Notes: generated from the sequence alone by a model not told the origin. 64,000 nucleotides of DNA from Fictibacillus sp. BK138 (GCF_004216955.1 NZ_SGXL01000001.1:2809589-2873588), one strand, 5' to 3'; shown: positions 1 to 8,080, numbered from the stretch's first letter. A program made the numbers and translations.

Positions 1-321
1 TTTAAGGGTTGCGAGTAATTCTATTACTTCTGGATGCATTTCTTGAAAAGGTACTGTCTTTGCCCACACTCTCTGTTGATGAACTTTCTCGATCAAATCA
101 AGATCTGGAGATAAGTCATGAGAATTCAAGATATCCCTCAATACACTAGGGTGATCTGGAAAGGTTCCGTTCATCCGCAGCTCTCTTCTGCTATCCCACT
201 CTATTTTAAAAACCTTGGGATCCAGTCCAAGCTCATCGGTCGAATATACTGCTTTTTTCTGATTGCCGTTCCACTCTGTTATAAGCGTTTCATAAAGGTC
301 GAAAAAAACTGCTTTTATCAA
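1..321 (-). pseudogene. HAD-family hydrolase, 5' part, frameshifted
   Basis: The minus strand has AGGAGG (330-335), an 8-nt gap and a TTG start at 319-321, giving MIKAVFFDLYETL, the classic first HAD motif (DxxxT, with the nucleophile Asp in FFDLYETL). The frame stops at a TGA after LRDILEFS, but the next frame continues at once with SHDLSPDLDLIEKVH and runs to the window edge. One extra T in the run at about 122-126 explains the break (GAATTCTCAT instead of GAATCTCAT). The gene is cut by the window start. It follows the GNAT gene by 16 bp and is probably the last gene of the unit that starts at 3087. A sequencing error is the main alternative to a real mutation. Confidence 0.8.
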
Positions 322-337
322 AAGAAAGTCCTCCTAG

Positions 338-901
338 TTAAAACACCTTCGCATAAACACTTGTATCTCTAAGTACAGTAACTGACCCAACAGCTAAAGA
401 GTCATTCCTGTGAATCCCTTCTAATGTAAAGCCTAATCGTTCAGGTATCGCAGCACTTCTTACGTTTTTCGTGTCACAGCGGATTTCGATCCGACGAGCT
501 TTCAATTCATTGACTGCGAAATCAGTAATTCCTTGAACCGCTTCTGTCATATATCCTTTTCCTCCGTGACGCGAATCGATCCAATAGCCGATCTCAAACT
601 TCGGGATGTCCCAGTCAATCCGGTGCAAACCAGATGAGGCGATGAGCTCACCTGTTTCTTTTAGAAAAACGAGAAGACGCAGATCTTCTCTCTTCAAAAA
701 TTTCAGATGCGCCTCTCTTATATTTACTTCAACATCTTCTTCTGTCTGATCTATATGAGCAAAGGGCAGCCATGGTTTTAGATCTTCAATGGAAGCATTG
801 ATCGCTTCAAACCTTGCCTTGCCATCACCAGGCTTCGGCAAGCGGATCAGCAGTCTATCTGTTGTAAATTCTGTTGGAAAGTCTAATAGTATCGGTTTCA
901 T
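338..901 (-). CDS. GNAT N-acetyltransferase, RimJ/RimL type
   Basis: The protein has 187 aa, the usual length for RimJ/RimL-like GNAT enzymes, which move an acetyl group from acetyl-CoA to an amino group of a protein or small molecule. The N-terminus TDRLLIRLPKPGD is the typical first strand. The acetyl-CoA loop is GYWIDSRHGGKGYMTEAV near residues 107-124, and the C-terminal part ERLGFTLEGIHRND is also family-typical. A GGAGG lies 8 nt before the ATG. It sits between the ECF41 sigma gene and the broken HAD gene, all on the minus strand, so it may be co-transcribed. Its substrate cannot be read from the sequence. Confidence 0.9.
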   Translation of the reverse strand: MKPILLDFPTEFTTDRLLIRLPKPGDGKARFEAINASIEDLKPWLPFAHIDQTEEDVEVNIREAHLKFLKREDLRLLVFLKETGELIASSGLHRIDWDIPKFEIGYWIDSRHGGKGYMTEAVQGITDFAVNELKARRIEIRCDTKNVRSAAIPERLGFTLEGIHRNDSLAVGSVTVLRDTSVYAKVF

Positions 902-919
902 CGTGTTCCTCCAATTATG

Positions 920-1783
920 TCAGCTGATATGAGATAATTTATCGGGATTTGCTACCCAGTATATCTTTTTGATCAAGTCGTCTTGGACATGAAGTGAAAG
1001 CACTCCATAGACCTGGCTTTCTATATACAATACGATACCAGGGTCACCGTTAACCGTTGTATATTCGAATGAAAAATCTTCAGTTGTTTTAGCCAGGATT
1101 CCCATATAAAAACGAGAGATTCGTTCTGCACCAAGAATTGGGAATAGGGCTGCTTTTGTTTTCCCTCCACCGTCTGATAAAAGAGTCGCATCAACGGCTA
1201 ACAAGCTTAATAGTTTACTAACGTTTCCTGTAATAATCGCTGAAACAAACTGTTCTGAGAGCGCGTGCGCTTTAGCTGGTGTTAATGGATCAGATCGTCT
1301 ATGATTCCCGACTGCTTTTTTCGCGCGGTGATAAATCTGTCTGCAGTTTGTACTGCTCTTCCCTACCACATCCGCAATGGCGTCATAGTCATATTGAAGA
1401 GCCTCACGCAGAAGGAATACGGCACGTTCCGTTTCTGATAGCTGTTCTAGCAAAAGCAAATAAGCCGTGGAAAGCGATTCCTTCATGATATAGTTTTGAG
1501 CTGGATCTTCCTTGTCATCTATTAGGAGTGGTTCAGGAAGCCAAGGACCTGTATAGGATTCCCGCTGTTTTTTTGCTGATTTCAGCAAATCGATACAGCG
1601 GTTAGTCACCATTTTACAGAGATAGGCTTTCGGGTTCAGAACGTGTTCCGTTGTTGTCTCACTCAGGGTAAGATAGGCTTCTTGAACAATATCCTCTGCA
1701 TCCTGCACACTTCCTAACATTCGGTACGCCAATGAAAATAACAAAGGACGATGCACCATAAATAATTGTTCCGTTTCATTCAT
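920..1783 (-). CDS. ECF41-group sigma factor with SnoaL-like C-terminal domain (SigJ-like)
   Basis: About 287 aa. Sigma region 2 (residues ~5-70, with SVQDAEDIVQEAYL) and region 4 (~105-155, with the helix-turn-helix YDAIADVVGKSSTNCRQIYHR) are followed by a SnoaL-like domain. All three signatures of group ECF41 are present: WLPEP in the linker, DGGGK in the SnoaL domain and NPDKL near the C-terminus. In this group the fused domain controls activity in place of an anti-sigma factor (family knowledge). The ATG at 1783 is preferred to the TTG at 1789 because GGGAGG is then 7 nt upstream. It lies 2 bp after the oxidoreductase gene, a typical ECF41 partner, and the promoter ahead of that gene fits ECF41 itself, so the pair is probably autoregulated. 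Confidence 0.93.
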   Translation of the reverse strand: MNETEQLFMVHRPLLFSLAYRMLGSVQDAEDIVQEAYLTLSETTTEHVLNPKAYLCKMVTNRCIDLLKSAKKQRESYTGPWLPEPLLIDDKEDPAQNYIMKESLSTAYLLLLEQLSETERAVFLLREALQYDYDAIADVVGKSSTNCRQIYHRAKKAVGNHRRSDPLTPAKAHALSEQFVSAIITGNVSKLLSLLAVDATLLSDGGGKTKAALFPILGAERISRFYMGILAKTTEDFSFEYTTVNGDPGIVLYIESQVYGVLSLHVQDDLIKKIYWVANPDKLSHIS

Positions 1784-1785
1784 CG

Positions 1786-3087
1786 TCAAGCCTCCCTCTG
1801 AACCCTTTGAACTCCATACTTCTCGATTATGGCATTAGCTGCTCTTTTACTGCTGGCAAGTGCTGCGTCCACCAACATTTCTCCATGTCCTGTTCCATCT
1901 CCTGCTATATAGAGCCCTGGAATCTCAGGAATAGATGGACCAAAATAACGTTTGTCATCCACTGTGATGGTATCATGGACAACAGTCATTTGAGGGAGAA
2001 ATTGTTGAGCAATTACGTTCTCTCTCCACCCTGGCTGCATAAGATCCATGACTTCTTCAAGCTCTTGTTTGTGAATCTTAGGATCGCTATTTTTTTCAGT
2101 CCCTAGATATTTAATAAGCTGCAGTACTGTCGATCCATTATTACTTAACGTTGAAGCTCGTGAGTGGTTCGAAAATAAAATGTGCTGATCCACTACTATC
2201 GCAAAGTTATGGTTCGGATTGGGAAGATTATTTAATGCTACATCCAAACACGCTGCATAAACGGGTTGTGCCTGTTCCTTCCATTCCTGAAGCATGGTTT
2301 GTTCAGCACCTTTAACAATTTTACACGTTTGTTCTGGACCAGCTGTTACGATAACGTTTGGCACTTCGAGCTTTTCTCCATCTGTAAAATGGATTTGCTG
2401 CATTTCTTTACAGTCTATAGAAACAACGTTTTTGTTTGTAAGGATTTCCACACCATTTTCTTCGGCTTTCCTTCTTAAATGATCTACTATCGTCTGCCAT
2501 CCGCCGTCTATATACAGAACACCTTTCATACCAAGCTGAACTTGTTTAATTACAGCACTTGCTGCTTGCTTATCCGGATCTATGCAATAAGTAGATGTCC
2601 TGCAGAGTGCATAGAACACATGTCTAACCATTGGGTCTTTAACCTCTGTTTCTGCCCATTTTCGCAATGTCATTGGTTTAATGGAAGCGGCATTTATTTT
2701 CCGAAGTTTCATCATTAATTTGCCAAGCTCCATTTTTCCAGACCACGATAATAACTTTGTCTTTAACATACTGGTTAACGAATCTGGCAATTCTAGGAGT
2801 CCATTGCTCCATATGGCATATCCTTTCGTATCGGGAACATTTCCAGAGACGTTTATCTCAAGTTCCTGTAATATCTCTTCTGCTGCTCCCCCTCTATATA
2901 ATGCATGACCTCCCAGGTTAAATAGTGCACCGTTTCGATTAACAGTTTGAGCTCGCCCTCCAAGTTCTTTTCCTTTTTCAAAAATAACAACAGATCGTCC
3001 TGCTTTAGCCAGGTACACTGCCGCTGCCAATCCAGAAACTCCGCCACCAATAATCGCTGCATCGTATTTATTCAATCCCATCACCAC
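1786..3087 (-). CDS. FAD-dependent oxidoreductase (phytoene desaturase/amine oxidase fold), ECF41 partner
   Basis: 433 aa. The N-terminal FAD-binding Rossmann motif is AAIIGGGVSGLAAAVYLAKAG followed by VVIFEKGKELGGRA; the C-terminal FAD motif is GLYIAGDGTGHGEMLVDAA. Such proteins are flavin oxidases or desaturases; the substrate is unknown. It is the first gene of an operon with the ECF41 sigma factor, 20 bp downstream of a matching ECF41 promoter, and is therefore probably the main regulon member. The start may be GTG at 3087 or ATG at 3081; the latter lies behind a weak GAAAGTGG site. The predicted 5' leader is very short. Confidence 0.88.
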   Translation of the reverse strand: MVMGLNKYDAAIIGGGVSGLAAAVYLAKAGRSVVIFEKGKELGGRAQTVNRNGALFNLGGHALYRGGAAEEILQELEINVSGNVPDTKGYAIWSNGLLELPDSLTSMLKTKLLSWSGKMELGKLMMKLRKINAASIKPMTLRKWAETEVKDPMVRHVFYALCRTSTYCIDPDKQAASAVIKQVQLGMKGVLYIDGGWQTIVDHLRRKAEENGVEILTNKNVVSIDCKEMQQIHFTDGEKLEVPNVIVTAGPEQTCKIVKGAEQTMLQEWKEQAQPVYAACLDVALNNLPNPNHNFAIVVDQHILFSNHSRASTLSNNGSTVLQLIKYLGTEKNSDPKIHKQELEEVMDLMQPGWRENVIAQQFLPQMTVVHDTITVDDKRYFGPSIPEIPGLYIAGDGTGHGEMLVDAALASSKRAANAIIEKYGVQRVQREA

Positions 3088-3106
3088 TTTCTGATTTTAC
3101 AAACAA

Positions 3107-3133
3107 GACGAGAAAGGGTTATGTTTTGTGACA
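3107..3133 (-). promoter_or_regulatory. ECF41-type promoter
   Basis: Minus-strand TGTCACA (3133-3127), exactly 16 bp, then CGTC (3110-3107). As I recall it, this is the consensus described for ECF41 sigma factors of Bacillus licheniformis. It lies 20 bp before the oxidoreductase start and implies autoregulation of the oxidoreductase-sigma operon. Confidence 0.85.
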
Positions 3134-3147
3134 GAAAACCGGAATTT

Positions 3148-3172
3148 GTTTACATAAAACTTCAAGGGGTAA
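3148..3172 (+). promoter_or_regulatory. SigB-type general stress promoter
   Basis: GTTTAC (3148-3153), 13 bp, GGGTAA (3167-3172) closely match the SigB consensus GTTTAA-N12-15-GGGTAT. It stands about 60 bp before the universal stress protein gene, a classic kind of SigB target. Confidence 0.75.
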
Positions 3173-3234
3173 TGTTTTTATAAGGTAACTATTTTAATAG
3201 AAGTTGCCAAATCTGCATGAAAGGAGATCACGTG

Positions 3235-3687
3235 ATGTTATACAAAAAGATTCTCGTAGCAGTTGACGGTTCAGAAGGAAGCTTTGTTGCTCTTCACAAT
3301 GGCATTGAGATCGCCAGAAACACAGGTGCTGAAATAACGTTGCTCTACGTGACGAATGAGGTATCTCTTCCGTTGTACGGCGGAGTTTATCCAGTAGGCA
3401 TGGAAAGTACGACTGTTGAAGTGAAAGAGGCTGCCATTACTGAGCAAAGTCATGGAGAAGAAATCCTGAACAGAGCACAAAGAAGAGTCGATCCCGCAAC
3501 AAAAACAACATCAGCCATTCTGCATGGAGACCCGTCTTCGACAATTTGCTCGTATGCGGATACCCATAACATCGATCTCATCGTCATCGGAAACCGAGGC
3601 CATAGCGGATTTAAAAAATTATTCCTAGGCAGCGTCAGTCAAAAAGTCGTATCTGACGCACACCAGCCAGTACTTGTCGCAAAATAA
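3235..3687 (+). CDS. Universal stress protein (UspA family)
   Basis: 150 aa from the ATG at 3235. An earlier in-frame ATG at 3217 is rejected because the ribosome site AAGGAG (3221-3226) lies inside that extension and is 8 nt from 3235. The fold markers are MLYKKILVAVDGSEGS at the start and IVIGNRGHSGFKKLFLGSVSQKVV near the C-terminus, the G-x2-G-x9-G-S/T ATP-binding motif of ATP-binding Usp proteins. These cytosolic proteins bind nucleotide and support survival under stress (family knowledge). It is monocistronic, with a SigB-type promoter in front and a strong terminator behind. Confidence 0.93.
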   Translation: MLYKKILVAVDGSEGSFVALHNGIEIARNTGAEITLLYVTNEVSLPLYGGVYPVGMESTTVEVKEAAITEQSHGEEILNRAQRRVDPATKTTSAILHGDPSSTICSYADTHNIDLIVIGNRGHSGFKKLFLGSVSQKVVSDAHQPVLVAK

Positions 3688-3706
3688 TTACAGCAAATAC
3701 AGGAAA

Positions 3707-3742
3707 GGAGCCCACTCTAGCGAGAGTGTGCTCCTTTTTTTA
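3707..3742. terminator. Bidirectional intrinsic terminator
   Basis: GGAGCCCACTCT pairs with AGAGTGTGCTCC (one mismatch) around a 4-nt loop, followed by T7 on the plus strand. It lies between the convergent stress-protein and deacetylase genes and overlaps the deacetylase stop. Confidence 0.85.
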
Positions 3743-4444
3743 TTCCAGCATTTCAGAGACCGTTTGAAAGGTGTATCCTTGTGCCTTCAAGTCCTTGATG
3801 ATTCCTTTTACTGATTTCATGGATTCTTCCCGGCTTTCATACATAACGTGCAGAAGTATGATGGATCCAGGTTCTATTTTTTCATTTACATGCTTTACGA
3901 TCTTCTCTGAATCCGAGGCGATTTCCGGATATGAATCAGGTTCTAGGTTCCAAAGGACCGTCTTTCGATCATGTTTATCCAAATAACGAGGAAGACCGAT
4001 CAGCTTTTTTCCAAAAGGCGGTCTGAATTGGATCGTCCCTTCGTAGCCGGCTTTCCGGATCAGTTCATCTGTTTTCTCAACTTCACTCTTAATAAAAGAT
4101 GGTGATTTCAAGACCATTCTTTTATGAGAATAGGAATGGTTTCCTAGTTCGTGACCTGCTTCAGCCAGCTTTTTCGCTTCTTTAAAGTTTTCCTCAATTT
4201 CACGCCCTGTAACAAAAAATGTCGCTTTTACATCTTCTTCTTTTAAAATCGATAAAATTTCATCTGTGTTTTCCGTAGGACCATCATCAAACGTTAGTGC
4301 AACTATCTTATCTGTCGTTTCTGCTTTTGTAACAAGACCGCCGTAAAACTGAAAATCTCTTGAACTGCTGATTTTCAGGAGACCATAGGCGATCGTAAAC
4401 AGTATTACGATAGAAATCAAAACAATCAATATCGTCTTTTTCAT
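3740..4444 (-). CDS. Membrane-anchored polysaccharide deacetylase (NodB domain)
   Basis: 234 aa. An N-terminal membrane segment (residues ~4-24, IVLISIVILFTIAYGLL) anchors a carbohydrate esterase family 4 domain outside the cell. NodB motifs are visible in order: TFDDGP (catalytic base and metal Asp), HSYSH (metal histidines), RPPFG, and LLHV near the C-terminus. These enzymes remove N-acetyl groups from peptidoglycan or similar glycans with a divalent metal. All catalytic residues appear intact. The AAAGGAG site is well placed. Possible targets include peptidoglycan GlcNAc or MurNAc; the sequence does not decide. Confidence 0.92.
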   Translation of the reverse strand: MKKTILIVLISIVILFTIAYGLLKISSSRDFQFYGGLVTKAETTDKIVALTFDDGPTENTDEILSILKEEDVKATFFVTGREIEENFKEAKKLAEAGHELGNHSYSHKRMVLKSPSFIKSEVEKTDELIRKAGYEGTIQFRPPFGKKLIGLPRYLDKHDRKTVLWNLEPDSYPEIASDSEKIVKHVNEKIEPGSIILLHVMYESREESMKSVKGIIKDLKAQGYTFQTVSEMLE

Positions 4445-4462
4445 GTGTTTCTCCTTTTATGC

Positions 4463-4966
4463 TCAACCTGAATACCAATAGCTAGTCAGATCTGTTGTAA
4501 CCGATGGGTAGCCCATTTGACGAAGCATTGCTGTAATATTCCCACGATGGTAAGACCCATGAGTTACAAGGTGCATGACCATCTCAGAGAGACTCGTTTC
4601 TCTCCGCCCTGCCCATGGTGTATCCAGGACTGTCACTTTGTCCAAGTCTTCTTGCTTGTTTAATAAGTCTCTATACTGATCATATAACTCCTGAAACATA
4701 ACAACGATTTCTTCAATGTTCTTCGTATCCGTTTCTACTTTTTCAATTTCAAGGGCTTTACTCATACTTACTCCAGAAATGATGTGAAACCATAGCTGAT
4801 CCACAATGTACATATGTGAAACTACTTTAGAGATAGAAGGAAATACACTTTGAATCTCTTGATGATATACATCATTTTGCAGTTCTACTAAACGGTTAAA
4901 CAACGTTTTATTTGCCCAAATGTGATAATCAAACATTTCAATGGCATGATGAGTTCCAGACATCAT
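4463..4966 (-). CDS. DinB-family protein
   Basis: 167 aa, the usual DinB length. This four-helix metal-binding fold includes damage-inducible proteins and thiol-dependent transferases. The three expected metal histidines are visible: one in VVSHMYIVDQLW (~residue 50) and the pair in HLVTHGSYHRGNITAMLRQMG near the C-terminus. GGAGG lies 6-9 nt before two adjacent ATG codons (4966 and 4963); either may be used. It sits in a minus-strand row with the deacetylase and the SurA-like gene, but functional linkage is not evident. Confidence 0.88.
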   Translation of the reverse strand: MMSGTHHAIEMFDYHIWANKTLFNRLVELQNDVYHQEIQSVFPSISKVVSHMYIVDQLWFHIISGVSMSKALEIEKVETDTKNIEEIVVMFQELYDQYRDLLNKQEDLDKVTVLDTPWAGRRETSLSEMVMHLVTHGSYHRGNITAMLRQMGYPSVTTDLTSYWYSG

Positions 4967-4991
4967 TCTTCCTCCTTCCTTTCTTTTTCAG

Positions 4992-5579
4992 CTACAGATA
5001 CTTCTTTTTTAGTTGCTCGATTTCTACATGATTTTTGGCCATAAAACTTCTAATTAGTTTTTGTTTCTCCTTCATCCATACCTTGTCTTTTTCTTCAGGA
5101 TCTTGAATATCTTTTGTGACCTCATGAAATAACTTATTTTCTAATAACTTTCCGCGCACCTTTTCATAGGCGTAATCTTGATAATACTCTTCGATCGTCA
5201 TATCTAAAGATTTTAGTAGTGATGTCAATTCTGGTGAATCTATCTTTTTTGCATGCTCCATTTGGATGTTGATTGTTTTTTGAACTTCTTCATCTGAAAC
5301 ACTCAGCTTCTGCTTTTTGGCTTCTAGTTGAACTGCTTTATCATTTAATAAACGATCAATAGCCGTTTTTGTTGCTTCTTTCTTTGTTTTCTTCATCACA
5401 TGCTCGTAAAAATAGGTGAGTTCCTCGATTTCATGTTCAGAGAGAACTTCTTTATAAGTGATGTTTGAGTCAGCAAATGATCGTATGTATTGAGCAAAAC
5501 TTTGATCACCAGGACTGGTAACCAAAATGAGCAGAATAAGTGTAACTGCTCCAAAAAAAACTGTCCTTTTATCTTTCAT
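4992..5579 (-). CDS. SurA N-domain-like exported protein
   Basis: 195 aa with an N-terminal hydrophobic segment (FFGAVTLILLILVTS, residues ~9-24) that acts as signal or anchor. The rest is charged and helical. The pattern ATKTAIDRLLNDKAVQLEAKKQKLSVSDEEVQK resembles the SurA N-terminal chaperone domain, in which a conserved helix is followed by 'vsdeev'. No parvulin isomerase domain follows, so a chaperone-like or cell-wall role is more likely than isomerase activity. AAGGAG is placed well before the ATG. Family placement rests on pattern recognition only. Confidence 0.65.
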   Translation of the reverse strand: MKDKRTVFFGAVTLILLILVTSPGDQSFAQYIRSFADSNITYKEVLSEHEIEELTYFYEHVMKKTKKEATKTAIDRLLNDKAVQLEAKKQKLSVSDEEVQKTINIQMEHAKKIDSPELTSLLKSLDMTIEEYYQDYAYEKVRGKLLENKLFHEVTKDIQDPEEKDKVWMKEKQKLIRSFMAKNHVEIEQLKKKYL

Positions 5580-5709
5580 CCAGTCGCTCCTTAATAAATC
5601 GGCGTCTGCTGAATTTCGACAAAAAGTTTTAAAACCCTGCTATTTTGGAGGAAAATGCCTTCTTTTAAAGAATAACTAAACAACTAAAACTGTGTGAGGG
5701 GAGTAAATA

Positions 5710-5736
5710 ATGAATACATTTGAACATGACATATAA
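5710..5736 (+). other. Eight-codon ORF with strong ribosome site
   Basis: GAGGGGAG at 5697-5704 is followed after 5 nt by ATG and eight codons (MNTFEHDI) ending in TAA. A weak GCAG...CTGC hairpin with a T-rich tail follows at 5750-5778, and the methyltransferase gene starts 75 bp later. It could be a leader peptide or the stub of a lost gene; expression is unproven. Confidence 0.3.
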
Positions 5737-5810
5737 AAACGCTATCTGTGCAGAGGCCCTCCGGCTGCTTTTATTAATCATCATTTTCAAAAAATTACGG
5801 AGGTGCCATT

Positions 5811-6572
5811 ATGTTAAAAGATCAATCATTTGAGAGTTATTTAAAAGAAATTGAAAAGCCTTTTTCGGGTTGGGATTTTTCCTATATAACAGAAACCGGC
5901 CGGGTGAGCAGCAGTTTGCTTTCTTGGTCATATGGAAGCATGGTGTTGCCGCTCATTCAGAAATCCGCATCCATGCTAGATATGGGAACGGGCGGTGGTG
6001 AGCTCTTATCAAAGCTGCAGCCTTTTCCGGAAAAAGTTTGTGCAACAGAAGGCTACCCGCCGAATGTTCCAGTAGCTAGAGAAAGGCTTGAACCAATAGG
6101 CGTAGAGGTTTATCAGATCGGTGAGGATGACTTGCTTCCTTTTGATGATCAGCAGTTCGATTTGATCATCAACAAACATGAATCCTATTCTCCGAGTGAA
6201 GTGCGCAGAGTACTGACTGATGATGGCATTTTTGTAACGCAGCAGGTTGGCGGTTCCGATTATGTAGATATTAATCATGCTCTTGGTGCTCCGGTAAATG
6301 ACGAGTTTTCACATTGGGAGCTCGCTTATGCAGAGAAAGAATTACGTGAAAATGGATTCGAAGTCCTGGAGGCGAAAGAAGAATTTCCGACTCAACGTTT
6401 TTATGACATCGGAGCTCTTCTCTATTATTTAAAAGCAATACCTTGGCAAGTTCCCGATTTCAAAAGTGAAAACTATATACCTCAACTTCACCAAATTCAT
6501 GAGATGATCCATTTAAAGGGGTATTTTGACGTAAAGCAGCATCGTTTCCTGCTTAAAGCTAAAAAAGGTTAA
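5811..6572 (+). CDS. Class I SAM-dependent methyltransferase
   Basis: 253 aa. The SAM-binding motif I is MLDMGTGGGELL (residues ~55-66), followed by the acidic end of strand 2 (CATEGYPPN) and motif IV FDLIINKHESYSPSEVRRVL. The motif after strand 4 (LTDDGIFVTQQVGG) is also typical. These are cytosolic small-molecule methyltransferases; the substrate is not evident. GGAGG lies 9 nt before the ATG. It appears monocistronic, ending in a strong terminator shared with the convergent DUF1510 gene. Confidence 0.92.
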   Translation: MLKDQSFESYLKEIEKPFSGWDFSYITETGRVSSSLLSWSYGSMVLPLIQKSASMLDMGTGGGELLSKLQPFPEKVCATEGYPPNVPVARERLEPIGVEVYQIGEDDLLPFDDQQFDLIINKHESYSPSEVRRVLTDDGIFVTQQVGGSDYVDINHALGAPVNDEFSHWELAYAEKELRENGFEVLEAKEEFPTQRFYDIGALLYYLKAIPWQVPDFKSENYIPQLHQIHEMIHLKGYFDVKQHRFLLKAKKG

Positions 6573-6581
6573 TCATAAAAA

Positions 6582-6624
6582 AAGCTGACTCCATTATAGG
6601 TTCATCCCTATTTGGAGTCAGCTT
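6582..6624. terminator. Bidirectional intrinsic terminator
   Basis: AAGCTGACTCCA (6582-6593) pairs perfectly with TGGAGTCAGCTT (6613-6624). An A run before the left arm gives a T run for the minus-strand DUF1510 gene. Confidence 0.88.
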
Positions 6625-6639
6625 CATTATATTAACCTG

Positions 6640-7287
6640 TTACTTTTTCACGCTCGTTACTTTCCATCCTTTTTGGTCAACCCACTCAAGATTTACCGTA
6701 TATCTTTCACCAGGCTTACCGTCTGGACTCACTTCTGCTACCGATTTTTGCGGTCCGCCTCCGTTTGCGATCTTCCAAACTGTCATGTTTTCATCAAGTC
6801 CTGTAGCAAGACGAATGGCTTTCAGTTTCTCATTCCAATCTACACTGCCTTCTTCATAACTTGATGTGTGTGTTCCGGTTTGGGATGTTCCGATCGGTTC
6901 GTTAATTTTAGGCTTATCCGCAGCAGCTTGCTTTTTCTTTTTCTCTTCTGCTGCTTTTTTAGCTTTTTCTTTTTTATCCGCTTCTTTTTCTGGATCTATA
7001 CCGATTTCTTCAGAAGGCTCCGATTCTTCACTTGCTGTTTGCGCTTCTTCCTTTTTATCAGAGTTCTTCTCTTCATCTTCATATGCACTTTCATTGTCTG
7101 GCTGAAGCTTTACAACTTTATGTTTTGGTTCTTTGCTTTCTTTTTTAACGGGTTCCTCTTCTTCATTGCCCATTAACAACGCATCTTTCGGTAGGAACAA
7201 TAGCGCTAAAAGGACTGCACTTAACGCAGTAAACAGGACAACATTCCTTTTCTTCGTACTTCTCTCTTTTTTGTTATATCTTCCCAT
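6640..7287 (-). CDS. DUF1510 family membrane protein (YrrS-like)
   Basis: 215 aa. A basic N-terminus and one membrane helix (residues ~16-33, VVLFTALSAVLLALLFLP) are followed by a long, highly charged Glu/Lys linker (residues ~40-125, low complexity) and a compact C-terminal domain ending EWVDQKGWKVTSVKK, characteristic of DUF1510. In B. subtilis the homologue YrrS is a membrane protein encoded beside a penicillin-binding protein gene; here no such gene is adjacent. The extracellular domain is probably held away from the membrane by the charged linker. AAGGAG is well placed. A small inverted repeat lies just upstream (7340-7362). Confidence 0.82.
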   Translation of the reverse strand: MGRYNKKERSTKKRNVVLFTALSAVLLALLFLPKDALLMGNEEEEPVKKESKEPKHKVVKLQPDNESAYEDEEKNSDKKEEAQTASEESEPSEEIGIDPEKEADKKEKAKKAAEEKKKKQAAADKPKINEPIGTSQTGTHTSSYEEGSVDWNEKLKAIRLATGLDENMTVWKIANGGGPQKSVAEVSPDGKPGERYTVNLEWVDQKGWKVTSVKK

Positions 7288-7474
7288 CTATAAATCACTC
7301 CTTAAAATACGGTTCCCTCTATCTTTGAAACAAAACAAAAGAACTCCATTATGAGGAGTTCTATCAAATAAGAATCTCTTTTAATCACTCAACACTATTC
7401 GTAAAAATGGTGTGAAAAGATGAGGGTATAAGGAGCTTTGTTAGAAATTGCTATAGGATGTTTTCTTTCCATGT

Positions 7475-7500
7475 TAAAAAGACTACCCATTCAGGCAGTC
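7475..7500 (-). terminator. Intrinsic terminator of the BltD-like GNAT gene
   Basis: On the minus strand GACTGCCT and GGGTAGTC pair (with two G-U pairs) around a 4-nt loop, followed by T5. It lies 8 bp after the stop codon. Confidence 0.75.
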
Positions 7501-7508
7501 GAAAAATA

Positions 7509-7961
7509 TTAATTAACTTCTAAAACTACGGCCATCTCTTTGCCGAACCGATCTCCGTTATCAACAAATCCCATACTTTTATAAAGCTGATGCGCTCCTA
7601 AGTTTTCAGGGTGATAACCTACTACAATTCTTTTTACGTTAGGCAATGTACTCATTTCTTCAATCATTAACTGTGTCGCGATTTTCCCGATTCCTTTTTG
7701 CTGATAGTTCTTATCGAGCATGATTCGATAGATCCAATACCCGCCAAGTTCTTCTTCAACTGTATTAAACATGAGAAAGCCAACTGTTTTGCCTTCAAAC
7801 TGAATAGCGTAAGGCTTTAAAGTCGGTTCAAATTTCGATTGAACGATTGAAACGGCATTTGGCTCAATGTGACCTGCCTGCTCTTCAGACACTTCTAACG
7901 TACAGCATTCATACCAATTTTCTGCGTTTAATTCTACGATCTCTACTAGGTTGTTATTCAT
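7509..7961 (-). CDS. GNAT acetyltransferase, BltD/spermidine acetyltransferase-like
   Basis: 150 aa. The acetyl-CoA motif is YWIYRIMLDKNYQQKGIGKIATQL (residues ~78-101), with the Q-x-x-G-x-G/A signature. The C-terminal LGAHQLYKSMGFVDNGDRFGKEMAV matches GNATs related to Bacillus polyamine acetyltransferase BltD. The N-terminal layout (EVSEEQAGHIEPN) also resembles BltD, where the equivalent segment contributes to polyamine binding. AAAGGGG precedes the ATG, and a terminator follows. Substrate assignment is by similarity of pattern and remains tentative. Confidence 0.85.
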   Translation of the reverse strand: MNNNLVEIVELNAENWYECCTLEVSEEQAGHIEPNAVSIVQSKFEPTLKPYAIQFEGKTVGFLMFNTVEEELGGYWIYRIMLDKNYQQKGIGKIATQLMIEEMSTLPNVKRIVVGYHPENLGAHQLYKSMGFVDNGDRFGKEMAVVLEVN

Positions 7962-8030
7962 AAATTCCCCTTTTGACTGTCATTATGTATCAACCTAACC
8001 ATACCATATATTCTCAAAAACTATTCAAAG

Positions 8031-8062
8031 AAAAACAGCGCTTTCCCGTCAATGAAAGCACT
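8031..8062 (-). terminator. Intrinsic terminator of the OFA transporter gene
   Basis: Minus-strand AGTGCTTTC pairs with GAAAGCGCT (one G-U pair) around an 8-nt loop, followed by a T-rich tail, about 20 bp after the stop. Confidence 0.75.
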
Positions 8063-8080
8063 GCATTTCTTTATGGTAGA

